Shown: positions 47,533-56,311, counted from the first letter of the stretch. The stretch: 64,000 nt of DNA from Giesbergeria sp. (GCA_023150295.1 JAKLLE010000004.1:1-64000); one strand, 5' to 3'. Notes: generated by a model not told the origin, from the sequence alone. Numbers and translations are program-made.

Positions 47533-48600
47533 TCACGCGAGCCGATGCTCGCTGCGGGCATCAAACCAATGGGCGTTGGCGGGCTCCAGCGCCAGGCCCA
47601 CCTTGTCGCCGGGCCGCACGCGGGTTTGCGCGTTGGTGCGCAGGGTGACGGCGCCTGCGGCGGTGTCCACCACCACATAGGTGTCGGGGCCTGTAGGCTC
47701 CACCACGCTGACCCGGCCGCGCCAGGGGGCGCTGTCCTGCAGGAGCAGGTGTTCGGGGCGCACGCCCAGCATCAGCTCCGCTGCGCTGGGCGCCGCGGGA
47801 GGCGCCAGGTCCAGCGCAGCGCCCTGGATGCCAAACTGCCCGCCCGTGGCCGCACCGCGCAGCAGGTTCATGGTGGGCGAGCCGATGAAGGTGGCCACGT
47901 AGGTGTTGGCCGGGCGGTGGTAGATGTCGTCGGGCGTGCCCAGTTGCTGCACCACGCCGCCCTTCATCACCGCGATGCGCGAGCCCAGCGTCATGGCCTC
48001 GACCTGGTCGTGCGTGACGTACACGCTGGTGATGCCGCTGGCCTGGTGCAGGCGCTTGATCTCGGCGCGCATCTCCACGCGCAGCTTGGCGTCCAGGTTG
48101 GACAGCGGCTCGTCGAACAAAAAGAGCTGAGGCTGGCGCGCCAGCGCCCGCCCCATGGCCACGCGCTGGCGCTGGCCGCCCGAAAGCTGGCTGGGCCGGC
48201 GGTCCAGCAGGTGGCCGATCTGCAGCATGGCCGCCACTTCGTCGATGCGCTTTTGGCGCTCGGCCTTGGGCATCTTGCGCATCTCCAGCGCAAAGCCGAT
48301 GTTGTCGGCCACGCTCATGGTGGGGTAGAGCGCGTAGCTCTGGAACACCATGGCAATGTCGCGGTCGCGCGGGGGCATGCCCACCACGTTCTGGCCGCCG
48401 ATGCGCACTTCGCCCTCGGTGGGCGCATCCAGCCCGGCAATGATGTTGAGCAGCGTGGACTTGCCGCAGCCCGAGGGCCCGACCAGGATGAGGAACTCGC
48501 CCGGTGCCACGTGGATGTCCACCTTGTGCAGCACCTCCACGCTTTTGTCGCCCTTGCCGAAGCGCTTGTTGATGCCTGCGATCTGAAGTGATGACGCCAT
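47533..48600 (-). CDS. gtsD: sugar ABC transporter ATP-binding protein (GtsD/MalK type)
   Basis: A 355-aa ATPase. Walker A GPSGCGKSTLLN, signature LSGGQRQRVAMGRAL, Walker B LFLFDEPLSNLDAKLR and switch VYVTHDQVEAMTLG are all present, followed by a C-terminal MalK-like regulatory domain (residues about 235-355). It energises the GtsBC permease. It is the last gene of the transporter block, 3 bp after gtsC. Confidence 0.94.
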   Translation of the reverse strand: MASSLQIAGINKRFGKGDKSVEVLHKVDIHVAPGEFLILVGPSGCGKSTLLNIIAGLDAPTEGEVRIGGQNVVGMPPRDRDIAMVFQSYALYPTMSVADNIGFALEMRKMPKAERQKRIDEVAAMLQIGHLLDRRPSQLSGGQRQRVAMGRALARQPQLFLFDEPLSNLDAKLRVEMRAEIKRLHQASGITSVYVTHDQVEAMTLGSRIAVMKGGVVQQLGTPDDIYHRPANTYVATFIGSPTMNLLRGAATGGQFGIQGAALDLAPPAAPSAAELMLGVRPEHLLLQDSAPWRGRVSVVEPTGPDTYVVVDTAAGAVTLRTNAQTRVRPGDKVGLALEPANAHWFDARSEHRLA

Positions 48601-48603
48601 GAT

Positions 48604-49473
48604 TTATCCCTTTACCGCGCCAGCCGTCAGACCGCGCACAAAAAACTTGCCTGCCAGCACATAGATCACCATGGTCGGCAGGCCCGCGATGATGGCGGCG
48701 GCCATGTCCACGTTGTAGGCCTTGACGCTGCTGCTGGTGTTGGCCAGGTTGTTGAGGCCCACGGTGATGGGCTTGGAGTCCGTGCCCGAGAACACCACGC
48801 CAAACAGAAAATCGTTCCAGATGGCGGTGAACTGCCAGATCAGCGTGACCATGATGATGGGCGTGGACAACGGAAGCACGATGCGCCATAAGATCTGCCA
48901 GAAGCTGGCCCCGTCCATGCGCGCAGCGTTCACCAGCTCCTGGGGAATGGCCGCGTAGTAGTTGCGAAAGAACAGCGTGGTGCCCGCCAGCCCCGCCAGG
49001 CAGTGCACCAGCACCAGTCCGCCGATGGAGCTGGACAACCCCAGCCAGCCCAGCACCTGGCTCATGGGCAGCAGCACCACCTGGAAGGGCATGAACACGC
49101 CAAACAACAGCAGGCCAAACAGCGTGTCGCTGCCGCGAAACTTCCACAGGCTCAGCACATAGCCGTTGAGCGCGCCCCACAGGGTCGACAGGAGCACGGC
49201 AGGAACCGTCATGGCGACCGAGTTCCAGAAAAACGGGCGCAGGCCGTTGCAGTCCACCCCCGTGCAGGCGCTGGACCAGGCGGTGGACCATGCGGCCCCA
49301 TTCAGGCTGCCGGGCAGCGCCAGCAACGATGTGGAACGGATCTCCTCCGCATCCTTGAACGAGGTGACCAGCATGGCGTACAGCGGAAGCAGGAAGAACG
49401 CCACCGCCAGCAGCAGCACGCCATACACCAGCAGGCGACCCACCGATGGAAAGACAAAGGGCTTAGCGGTCAT
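48604..49473 (-). CDS. gtsC: sugar ABC transporter permease (GtsC/MalG type)
   Basis: A 289-aa inner-membrane protein with six predicted membrane helices. The cytoplasmic coupling loop is EYVNAARMDGASFWQILWRIVLPLSTP-like (here ELVNAARMDGASFWQILWR). The start FVFPSVGRLLVYGVLLLAVAFFLLPLYAMLVTSFKD matches the MalG class. It overlaps gtsB by 11 bp. Confidence 0.93.
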   Translation of the reverse strand: MTAKPFVFPSVGRLLVYGVLLLAVAFFLLPLYAMLVTSFKDAEEIRSTSLLALPGSLNGAAWSTAWSSACTGVDCNGLRPFFWNSVAMTVPAVLLSTLWGALNGYVLSLWKFRGSDTLFGLLLFGVFMPFQVVLLPMSQVLGWLGLSSSIGGLVLVHCLAGLAGTTLFFRNYYAAIPQELVNAARMDGASFWQILWRIVLPLSTPIIMVTLIWQFTAIWNDFLFGVVFSGTDSKPITVGLNNLANTSSSVKAYNVDMAAAIIAGLPTMVIYVLAGKFFVRGLTAGAVKG

Positions 49474-50341
49474 GGGGCTTGCTCCGCAGTTCGCTGTAGA
49501 GATAGGGAACCACCAAGGCCGCCACGGTGGCCAGCATCATGGTGGCGCTGGCCGCGCCCAGGCCAATCTGCCCGCGCGAGAACGACATGGTGTACATGAA
49601 GGTGGCTGGCACATCGGTGGCAAAGCCGGGGCCGCCCGCGGTGAGGGCCATCACCAGGTCAAAGCTCTTGATGGCCAGGTGCGACAGCACCATGAGCGTG
49701 GAAAAGAACACCGGGCGCAGCGCAGGCAGCACAATGCGCCAGTAAATGCGCGGCAGCGAGGCACCATCGACCTGCGCTGCCTTGATGATGCTGTCGTCAA
49801 TGCCGCGCAGCCCGGCCAGGAACAGCGCCATGGCAAAGCCCGCGCTTTGCCAGATGCCCGCGATCACCACGCAGTAGATGGCCATGTCGGTGTCCACCAG
49901 CCAGCCGAATTCAAAGTTCGTGAAGCCCCAGTCACGCATGAGCTTTTCGAAACCCAGGCTGGGGTTGAGCAGCCACTTCCAGGCTGTGCCTGTGACCACG
50001 AACGACAGCGCCATGGGGTACAGGTAGATGGTGCGCAGCGCGCCTTCGGCGCGGATTTTCTGATCGAGCAGCACCGCCAGCAGCACGCCAATGGCCAGCG
50101 AACCGCCCACATAGCCCACGCCAAAAATGCCCAGATTCTTGAGCGCCACCCACCAGCGGTCCATGGCCCAAAGCTTGTCGTACTGCGCCAGGCCCACCCA
50201 TTCGTAGTTGGGCAGCATGCGCGAGGCCGAGACGCTGAGCACACCGTTCCAGGCCATGAGCCCGTAAATGAACGCGAAGCCCAGCATAAAGGCCGGTGCC
50301 ACCACCAGCTTGGGCAGCCAGGTCTCAAAGGAGTTCTTCAT
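49463..50341 (-). CDS. gtsB: sugar ABC transporter permease (GtsB/MalF type)
   Basis: A 292-aa permease with six predicted helices and the coupling loop DSIIKAAQVDGASLPRIYWRIVLPALRP. FGVGYVGGSLAIGVLLAVLLDQKIRAEGALRTIYLYPMALSFVVTG is typical of GtsB-like glucose permeases. It follows the porin gene after 136 bp, a gap that contains a strong intrinsic terminator. Confidence 0.93.
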   Translation of the reverse strand: MKNSFETWLPKLVVAPAFMLGFAFIYGLMAWNGVLSVSASRMLPNYEWVGLAQYDKLWAMDRWWVALKNLGIFGVGYVGGSLAIGVLLAVLLDQKIRAEGALRTIYLYPMALSFVVTGTAWKWLLNPSLGFEKLMRDWGFTNFEFGWLVDTDMAIYCVVIAGIWQSAGFAMALFLAGLRGIDDSIIKAAQVDGASLPRIYWRIVLPALRPVFFSTLMVLSHLAIKSFDLVMALTAGGPGFATDVPATFMYTMSFSRGQIGLGAASATMMLATVAALVVPYLYSELRSKPHDR

Positions 50342-50395
50342 TGCATTGCACAGCGATGCGGCACCAGCCCCCAGGGCCTTCCGCAGCCAATCCAG

Positions 50396-50425
50396 AAAAA
50401 GGGGGGAGCGCCGCAGCGCACCCCC
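50396..50425 (-). terminator. internal terminator between porin and gtsB
   Basis: On the minus strand GGGGG (complement of 50421-50425) and GCGC pair with GCGC and CCCCC (complement of 50402-50406) across one mismatch and a 4-base loop, followed by TTTTT (complement of 50396-50400). This is a canonical intrinsic terminator inside the transport operon. Confidence 0.8.
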
Positions 50426-50477
50426 GAAACGAACAAAGTGTCAACCTCAGACGTACTCACTCACACACTTCACGGCA

Positions 50478-51662
50478 TCACCACCACACCTCGTACTGCA
50501 CGCCCACCAGCGTGCGCGAGGTCTTGCCGTTGGCCCCGAACGTGGTCGCGTTGGCCGCTGCTGCGGCCTGGTTCCAGTGGGCCTTGGTCACGTACAAGCG
50601 CAGCTCGGGGCGCGACCAGAAGTCTTCGTTCAGCGCCAGAGCTGCCGCCAGCGTGGCCTTGGACAGGCGCTGCTCCGCACCCGCACCCTTGCGTGTGGTG
50701 GTGGACAGCTCCGCCAGTCCCTTGAAGTGTTTGGTGAACGCATAGGAGCCGCGCGCACCCAGCGAGAAGTCCTTGGTCTCGGCGTTGGTCAGGTCGGCCT
50801 TGCTGGTCTGGTAGCCCACCAGCGCCTGGCCGCCAAACCGACCGGACTGCCAGGCCAAGGAATCGGCAATGCGGAACACCCGTTTACCCGCACTGGTGCC
50901 GTCGATGGCCTCGAACTGGCCGTCGATGCGCGCATGCCCGCGCGAGCCCTGCACGAACAGCGCGTTGCTCAGGCCCTTGACGAAGAAGTCCTTCTGGTTG
51001 TGCGACACCGAAATGCCGGACCCCGAACCTCCGTTGACCTGGCCCGATCCACTCACAGCCGTCAGCAGCACGCGCAAGCTGCCGCCGGGGTTGGTCTGGA
51101 TGTCGGACAGGTCGGCATTGATGCGGCGCGCCTTCACGTTCTTGGGCAGGTTGCCGTCGAACTTGTCGCCGGTGAACACGCCCACGCCCAGCTTCATTCC
51201 GCCGATCGGCAGATCGGTCATGCCAGCGCCCTGGTTGTCGCCATAGTTCATCAGAAAGTAGTCGACGATGTGCACATCCTGGATGCGCAGGCGCCGCTGG
51301 CCGGCCCAGAACTTGGCCTCGGGGGCGAAGTCCAGCCCGCTCATTTCCACATAGGCCTGCTCGGTGGAGATGTCGCCGCTGCCCCATTTGGCGGGCATGT
51401 AGTTGACCTTCCACTTCACGCCCCCCATATCGAAGGTACGCGCCAGGTTGATCTCGATGCCGTTGTCGCCCTCGTTGCCCAGGCGGTACTTCTGCAGTTC
51501 GCCCCCCAGCGCCAGGTTGCCCTTGACGCCGTCCGAGTGGTTGAACACCGGGCCACCCCGGGAATAGCCGTTGAATTCAAAGCCCGCTACTTCCATAGCG
51601 AACGCTCCGTTTGCGCATGCGGCGGCCAAAGCCACCGCCGTGAGGCGGTTTCTTGTCTTCAT
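50478..51662 (-). CDS. carbohydrate porin, LamB/OprB-like maltoporin family
   Basis: A 394-aa outer-membrane beta-barrel with signal peptide (residues 1-22, cleavage after GAFA). FEFNGYSRGG opens the barrel. FWAGQRRLRIQDVHIVDYFLMNYGDNQGAGM is the LamB-type segment. The protein ends in YEVWW, an aromatic C-terminus usual for outer-membrane barrels. It is the second gene after the sugar-binding protein gene and probably admits glucose or similar sugars. Confidence 0.88.
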   Translation of the reverse strand: MKTRNRLTAVALAAACANGAFAMEVAGFEFNGYSRGGPVFNHSDGVKGNLALGGELQKYRLGNEGDNGIEINLARTFDMGGVKWKVNYMPAKWGSGDISTEQAYVEMSGLDFAPEAKFWAGQRRLRIQDVHIVDYFLMNYGDNQGAGMTDLPIGGMKLGVGVFTGDKFDGNLPKNVKARRINADLSDIQTNPGGSLRVLLTAVSGSGQVNGGSGSGISVSHNQKDFFVKGLSNALFVQGSRGHARIDGQFEAIDGTSAGKRVFRIADSLAWQSGRFGGQALVGYQTSKADLTNAETKDFSLGARGSYAFTKHFKGLAELSTTTRKGAGAEQRLSKATLAAALALNEDFWSRPELRLYVTKAHWNQAAAAANATTFGANGKTSRTLVGVQYEVWW

Positions 51663-51686
51663 GGGATCTGTCTTTCGGGGGGAGGT

Positions 51687-52937
51687 TTACTTGGTCTTCG
51701 CGGCGGTCGCGATCTTCTTCATGGCATCGGCGACACTGATCTTGTCGTCGTTCCAGAACTGGCTCACAGCGTCCTTGATGGCACCCTCGGTGGCAGGCGC
51801 AATCGCCATGCCGTGGGCCACGCTGGGCACCAGGCCACCGGATTTGGCCGTTTCGGCAAAGTCCTTGCTGGAGAGCTTGGCGCAGTCGTCAAACTTGTCC
51901 ATGGGCTGGCCTGTACGCACGGGGATGGAGCCCTTGTTCAGGTTAAACACCTCCTGGAAGCCCGGCCCCATGATGGCGCTGGCCAGGTCGCTCTGCGCCT
52001 TTTGCGCGCCTGCGTCCTTGAGCTTGAACAGGATGAACGAGTCCACGTTGAAGGTGAAGGCAGAAGCCGCACCGGGCGCTGCCGCGCACAGGAAATCCTT
52101 GCCCGGCGCCTTGCCTGCCGCCATGAACTCGCCCTTGGCCCAGTCGCCCATCAGCTGAAAGCCTGCCTTGCCCTGGATCAGCATGGCCGTGGCCAGGTTC
52201 CAGTCACGGCCAGGGGCGCCCGGGTCGGTATAGCCCTTGATGCGGCGGAAGGTTTCGAGCGACTTTTTCATGGTGTCGCTGGCAAGCGCCTTGCCGTCGA
52301 GCTTGACCAGCGCGTCCTGGTAGAACCTGGGGCCGCCCACACCCAGCACCACGGATTCAAAGGTCGTGAAGTCCTGCCAGTTCTGGCCACCATGCGCCAC
52401 GGCGACCAGGCCCGCCGCCTTGAGCTTGTCGGCCGCAACAAAGAACTCGTCCCAAGTCTTGGGCATGGCGGCCACACCGGCCTTTTTCAGCGCGTCGGAG
52501 CTGGCCCACAGCCAGTTCACACGGTGCACGTTGACCGGCACGGCCACGTAGCTGCCCTTGTACTTCATCACGTCGGCCACGACCTTGGGCAACAGGTCGT
52601 CCCATTTCTCGGCCTTGGCCAGGGCGTCCATGGGGCTGAGCACGCCCTCTTCGGCCCATTCCTGGATGGCCGGGCCCTTGACCTGGGCGGCCGAGGGCGG
52701 GTTGCCCGAGATCACGCGGCTCTTGAGCACCGTCATGGCGCTGTCGCCACCGCCACCGGCCACGGCAAAGTCGCGCCATGTGTGGCCCTTGCCCTGCATG
52801 ATCTTCTTGAGTTCTGCCGCCGACTTGGCCTCGCCCCCCGAGGTCCAGTAGTGCAGCACCTCCACCTCCCCCGCGCTGGCCGACAGCGCCGCCACCAGGC
52901 CCAGCGCCACAGCAGCCCCTTGCGTCAACTTCCACAT
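51687..52937 (-). CDS. gtsA: glucose/mannose ABC transporter substrate-binding protein (GtsA type)
   Basis: A 416-aa periplasmic binding protein with signal peptide (about residues 1-22). VEVLHYWTSGGEAKSAAELKKIMQGKGHTWRDFAVAGGGGDSAMTVLKSRVISGNPPSAAQVKGP is the region shared with GtsA glucose-binding proteins of pseudomonads. NVHRVNWLWASS and LMGDWAKGEF are further matches. It is the first gene of the transporter block. Context (glk, Entner-Doudoroff genes) supports glucose as ligand. Confidence 0.92.
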   Translation of the reverse strand: MWKLTQGAAVALGLVAALSASAGEVEVLHYWTSGGEAKSAAELKKIMQGKGHTWRDFAVAGGGGDSAMTVLKSRVISGNPPSAAQVKGPAIQEWAEEGVLSPMDALAKAEKWDDLLPKVVADVMKYKGSYVAVPVNVHRVNWLWASSDALKKAGVAAMPKTWDEFFVAADKLKAAGLVAVAHGGQNWQDFTTFESVVLGVGGPRFYQDALVKLDGKALASDTMKKSLETFRRIKGYTDPGAPGRDWNLATAMLIQGKAGFQLMGDWAKGEFMAAGKAPGKDFLCAAAPGAASAFTFNVDSFILFKLKDAGAQKAQSDLASAIMGPGFQEVFNLNKGSIPVRTGQPMDKFDDCAKLSSKDFAETAKSGGLVPSVAHGMAIAPATEGAIKDAVSQFWNDDKISVADAMKKIATAAKTK

Positions 52938-52995
52938 TGATATGTCTCCTTGGTGTTTGATCGGTACAAGCTCGCCCCTCGGGCGTAGGTCGTAC

Positions 52996-53014
52996 TTTAA
53001 TTACAATAATTAAA
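52996..53014. promoter_or_regulatory. perfect AT-rich inverted repeat, candidate operator
   Basis: TTTAATTA at 52996-53003, CAA, TAATTAAA at 53007-53014: a perfect 8-bp dyad in the 142-bp divergent space between gtsA (minus) and the response regulator gene (plus). Its AT content contrasts sharply with the surrounding GC-rich DNA. It is a good candidate site for the adjacent regulator or a HexR-type repressor. Confidence 0.5.
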
Positions 53015-53079
53015 CAATCTCTAAGGACTTTCCCTGAGCCATCCCCGAACAGTCTGGAGCGCTTTGCTATGCTCGAACC

Positions 53080-53787
53080 ATGGCCACCATACTGATTGTT
53101 GAGGACGATGCCTTGCTGCTTGATGCCCTGAGCGGACAACTGGCGCAACAGGGCTGGGACGTCCTGACCGCCTCCAGCGTGCCCCAGGCCCGCACGGCGC
53201 TGCAGGCGCAGGCGGTCGATGGCGTGATTCTGGATCTGGGGCTCCCCGGCGGCGACGGCATGGACGTGCTGGTGTGGGCGCGCAAGCACATCACTGGCCT
53301 GCCGGTGCTCATTCTGACGGCGCGCGACGGCATCGAGGATCGGGTGCGCGGCCTTAACAGCGGCGCGGACGACTACCTGACCAAGCCCTTTGACATGCTG
53401 GAACTGCAGGCCCGCCTGCAGGCCATGCTGCGCCGCTCGCGCCAGCCCGCATTCCTGCAGGCCAGCGCAGGCCCCAGCACCACCGTGGGCTGCCTGGAAC
53501 TGGACCATGGCGCGCGCACAGCCACACTGCAGGGCCAGACGTTGGAGCTGACCCAGCGCGAATGGGAGCTGCTGGAGCTGCTGGTGCAGCGCGTGGGCGA
53601 GGTCGTCACCCGCGAAGACGTGCTCGCCGTCTGGCATGCCAGCCCCCTGGAGCCCGGCCAGCCAGCGACGGCCCTCAACTCCAATGCGCTAGAGGTGTAC
53701 GTGCACCGCTTGCGCAAGAAACTCGACACCTCATCGCTGTCCATCCGCAACATCCGCGGGCTGGGCTACATGCTTGAGAAACCATGA
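53080..53787 (+). CDS. OmpR-family response regulator
   Basis: A 235-aa regulator. The receiver has ILIVEDDALLLDAL, phospho-acceptor Asp52 in VILDLGLPGGDG, LILTARD and the lysine in YLTKPFDMLEL. The C-terminal winged helix (LELTQREWELLELLVQRVGEVVTREDVL, LEVYVHRLRKKLD, IRNIRGLGYML) binds DNA. It resembles TctD/QseB; by position it may be the GltR-like regulator of the glucose genes. It is divergent from gtsA and followed after 57 bp by the kinase gene. Confidence 0.92.
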   Translation: MATILIVEDDALLLDALSGQLAQQGWDVLTASSVPQARTALQAQAVDGVILDLGLPGGDGMDVLVWARKHITGLPVLILTARDGIEDRVRGLNSGADDYLTKPFDMLELQARLQAMLRRSRQPAFLQASAGPSTTVGCLELDHGARTATLQGQTLELTQREWELLELLVQRVGEVVTREDVLAVWHASPLEPGQPATALNSNALEVYVHRLRKKLDTSSLSIRNIRGLGYMLEKP

Positions 53788-53844
53788 CCGCCCCGCTGAC
53801 CGGCAGCGCCGGTATCACGCCGTGCTCCCTGGGATGCGGCTGAC

Positions 53845-55293
53845 ATGCGCCAAGTCCCTGGCGTCTCCCTGCAGCGCAAGCTGTTGCTGTGGCTGCTGCT
53901 GCCGCAACTGGTGCTGTGGCTGAGCGGCGGATTCCTGGCCTGGCGCATCGCGTTGCAAAACGGTGAGAAAGGCATTGACCAGACCCTGACCCAGTCGGTG
54001 CGCGCGCTGGCGCGCCAGATCAAACCCATCGGCGACGGCCTGCTGGTGGACTTTCCCAAGGCGGCGCAGGACATCCTGGAGCAAGACCCCACCGACCGCA
54101 TCACCTACATGGTCTCGTCGCCGCCGGGGCGCTTCCTGCTGGGCAATGCGCAGTTGCCACCGCCACCCACGCAGGCCATTGCGCTGGGCGAGCCCCTGCT
54201 CTACCACGCCCAATTGGACGGGCGCAGCGTGCGCGTCGCCCTGCTGGAGGTGGACTACGGCAGCGAACCCAAGCGCCAGCGCCTGCGTGTGCAGGTGGCG
54301 CAAAGCCTCACGGTACGCGAACGGATCGCCCAGGAACTGCTGCAGCAAATGGTGCTGCCCATGGGTCTGATGGGGCTGGCGCTCAGTGCACTGGTGTTTG
54401 CCGGTATTCTGCGTGGGCTGCAACCCCTCAAGCGGCTGGAAACGCAGATCGAACGCGCCGGGCAGCAGCGCCGCGCCGACCAGGAGCTGCTGGCCCCCAT
54501 CGAGCTGACCGAGGCGCCCCAGGAAGTCCATTCGCTCGCCAGCACCATCAACCGCCTGCTCGAAGCCGTAGCCCTGAGCCACCACAAGGAAAAGCGTTTT
54601 CTTAACGACGCCGCCCACCAGCTGCGCACCCCGCTGGCAGGCCTCATCGCCCAGGTGGAGCTGGCGCTGAGCGAGAGCCAGGAACCGGCCGTGCGCGAGC
54701 GGCTGCACAAAGTGCTCTCCGGCGCCCGGCGCAGCGCCCACCTGGTGCACCAGTTGCTGCAGCTTGCGCGCTCAGAATCCCAGGTGCTGCTGCAGGCGCT
54801 GGACCTCCCCACCCTGGCCCGCGAGGTGGCCCGCGACAACGCCCGCCGCGCACTGGAGATGGGCATGGACCTGGGCTACGAGGGCGAAGAAACGGCGTGG
54901 GTACTGGGCAACGAGTTGCTGCTGCGCGAAGCGCTGAGCAACCTCATCGACAACGCCCTGCTCTACGCCGGCCGCGGCGCCACCGTCACCGTGCGGGTGG
55001 AGCGCTTACCCCAGTCGCCGCAGGACGCGCTGAACCTGTGGGTCGAAGACGACGGCCCCGGCGTGCGCAGCGAAGACGTGGGCGCGCTGTTCGCCCGCTT
55101 CTGGCGCGGCACCGACTTGCCCGGCGGATGCGGCCTGGGCCTGTCCATCGTTCAGGAAGTGGCCTTGCAGCACGGCGGCCAGGCCCTGGCCGAACCTGTC
55201 AGGCCCCATGGCCTGCGGGTGGGGATGCGGCTGCCAACGCTGGAAAGTCCCCTGGGAACTTCTGAATTGGCACTCCCTCCAAGAGAGTGCTAA
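53845..55293 (+). CDS. sensor histidine kinase with 2CSK_N-type sensor (TctE-like)
   Basis: A 482-aa kinase. The N-terminal SLQRKLLLWLLLPQLVLWLSGGFLAWRIAL and following periplasmic part (about residues 30-165) fit the two-component sensor kinase N-terminal domain. A second membrane helix lies at about 172-192. His258 is in NDAAHQLRTPLAGL, and the ATPase has NLIDNALLYAG, EDDGPGV and GCGLGLSIV. The last codons (SELALPPREC, TAA) are also a CIRCE operator for rpoH. Regulation of the glucose genes is inferred from adjacency; TctE relatives sense tricarboxylates. Confidence 0.92.
   Translation: MRQVPGVSLQRKLLLWLLLPQLVLWLSGGFLAWRIALQNGEKGIDQTLTQSVRALARQIKPIGDGLLVDFPKAAQDILEQDPTDRITYMVSSPPGRFLLGNAQLPPPPTQAIALGEPLLYHAQLDGRSVRVALLEVDYGSEPKRQRLRVQVAQSLTVRERIAQELLQQMVLPMGLMGLALSALVFAGILRGLQPLKRLETQIERAGQQRRADQELLAPIELTEAPQEVHSLASTINRLLEAVALSHHKEKRFLNDAAHQLRTPLAGLIAQVELALSESQEPAVRERLHKVLSGARRSAHLVHQLLQLARSESQVLLQALDLPTLAREVARDNARRALEMGMDLGYEGEETAWVLGNELLLREALSNLIDNALLYAGRGATVTVRVERLPQSPQDALNLWVEDDGPGVRSEDVGALFARFWRGTDLPGGCGLGLSIVQEVALQHGGQALAEPVRPHGLRVGMRLPTLESPLGTSELALPPREC
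55267..55293 (+). promoter_or_regulatory. CIRCE operator (HrcA site) for rpoH
   Basis: TTGGCACTC at 55267-55275, nine bases, then GAGTGCTAA at 55285-55293. This differs from the consensus TTAGCACTC-N9-GAGTGCTAA at one base. HrcA represses heat-shock genes through this element. The right arm's TAA is the stop codon of the upstream kinase gene. Confidence 0.85.
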
Positions 55294-55296
55294 TAT
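55267..55296 (+). promoter_or_regulatory. sigma-70-like promoter of rpoH
   Basis: TTGGCA at 55267-55272 and TAATAT at 55291-55296 are 18 bp apart and lie across the CIRCE element. Transcription would begin near 55303-55305, beyond the ATG at 55295, which favours the rpoH start at 55325 preceded by AAAGGACAAG. Confidence 0.6.
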
Positions 55297-55324
55297 GAAG
55301 GCATTCAAGGAAAGGACAAGCCGA

Positions 55325-56260
55325 ATGACCCTTCCATCCATCACTGCGACGACCGCCCTGGCTCCGGTCAATCCCTGGGCGCTGGTGCCCCCGCTGGGCA
55401 ATCTGGACGCTTATATTTCTGCGGTCAACCGCCTGCCGCTGCTCACCGCTGAAGAGGAGCAGGAGGCGGCGCGCGCCCTGCGTGACCACAATGACGTGGA
55501 CGCCGCTGGGCGCCTGGTGATGTCGCACCTGCGCTTGGTCGTATCGATTTCGCGCCAGTATCTGGGCTATGGTCTGCCACAGGGCGATCTGATCCAGGAG
55601 GGCAATGTGGGGCTGATGAAGGCGGTCAAGCGCTTTGACCCTGACCAGGGCGTGCGCTTGGTGAGCTACGCCATGCACTGGGTCAAGGCCGAGATCCACG
55701 AGTACATCCTGAAGAACTGGCGCATGGTCAAGGTGGCCACCACCAAGGCCCAGCGCAAGCTGTTTTTCAACCTGCGCTCGATGAAGCAGGGCTTCAAGGC
55801 CGATGCGGACGCATTGGACACGCACCGCAACACGCTGACCGAGAGTGAAATCGACCAGGTGGCGGCGCAGCTCAATGTCAAGCGCGAGGAAGTGCTGGAG
55901 ATGGAAACGCGCATGTCGGGTGGCGATGTGCTGCTCGATCCTGCGCCTTCGGACGATGGCGAGCAGGCCTTTGGCCCCATTGCCTACCTGGCCGACGCCG
56001 CGCACGAGCCCACGGCCATGATCGAGTCGCGCCAGCGCGACCTGCTGGCCTCTGACGGCATTGCCACGGCGCTGAACAGCCTGGATGCCCGCAGCCGCCG
56101 CATCGTGGAGGAGCGCTGGCTGCGCGTCAACGACGACGGCTCGGGCGGCATGACGCTGCACGAACTGGCCGCCGAATACGGCGTGAGCGCAGAGCGCATC
56201 CGCCAGATCGAAGTGGCAGCAATGAAAAAGATGAAGAAGGCGCTGGCGGAATTCGCCTGA
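55325..56260 (+). CDS. rpoH: heat-shock sigma factor sigma-32 (RpoH)
   Basis: A 311-aa sigma factor directing transcription of heat-shock genes. Region 2 reads LVVSISRQYLGYGLPQGDLIQEGNVGLMKAVKRFDPDQGVRLVSYAMHWVKAEIHEYILKNWRMVK. The RpoH-specific box is QRKLFFNLR, and region 4 is LHELAAEYGVSAERIRQIEVAAMKKMKKAL. ATG 55325 (MTLPSI) has a good ribosome site; an in-frame ATG at 55295 lies within the promoter. The promoter carries a CIRCE element. Confidence 0.96.
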   Translation: MTLPSITATTALAPVNPWALVPPLGNLDAYISAVNRLPLLTAEEEQEAARALRDHNDVDAAGRLVMSHLRLVVSISRQYLGYGLPQGDLIQEGNVGLMKAVKRFDPDQGVRLVSYAMHWVKAEIHEYILKNWRMVKVATTKAQRKLFFNLRSMKQGFKADADALDTHRNTLTESEIDQVAAQLNVKREEVLEMETRMSGGDVLLDPAPSDDGEQAFGPIAYLADAAHEPTAMIESRQRDLLASDGIATALNSLDARSRRIVEERWLRVNDDGSGGMTLHELAAEYGVSAERIRQIEVAAMKKMKKALAEFA

Positions 56261-56288
56261 GGGCCTGCGCCCCTACCCCCAGAAACAC

Positions 56289-56311
56289 CAGGGCTGCCAT
56301 GTGCAGCCCTG
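56289..56311. terminator. hairpin between convergent rpoH and sco genes
   Basis: CAGGGCTGC at 56289-56297 pairs perfectly with GCAGCCCTG at 56303-56311 around CATGT. The 9-bp stem lies between convergent stop codons (56260 and 56341) with a short CTGCTTT on the plus side. It probably ends transcription from both sides. Confidence 0.6.

Noticed and set aside
47533-52937. Calling the ABC system a maltose transporter
   Set aside because: The binding protein resembles GtsA, and the neighbours are glucokinase and Entner-Doudoroff genes, with no maltose enzymes.
55295-55324. ATG at 55295 as the rpoH start
   Set aside because: It lies inside the -10 box of the apparent promoter and has no ribosome site; 55325 has AAAGGACAAG upstream.
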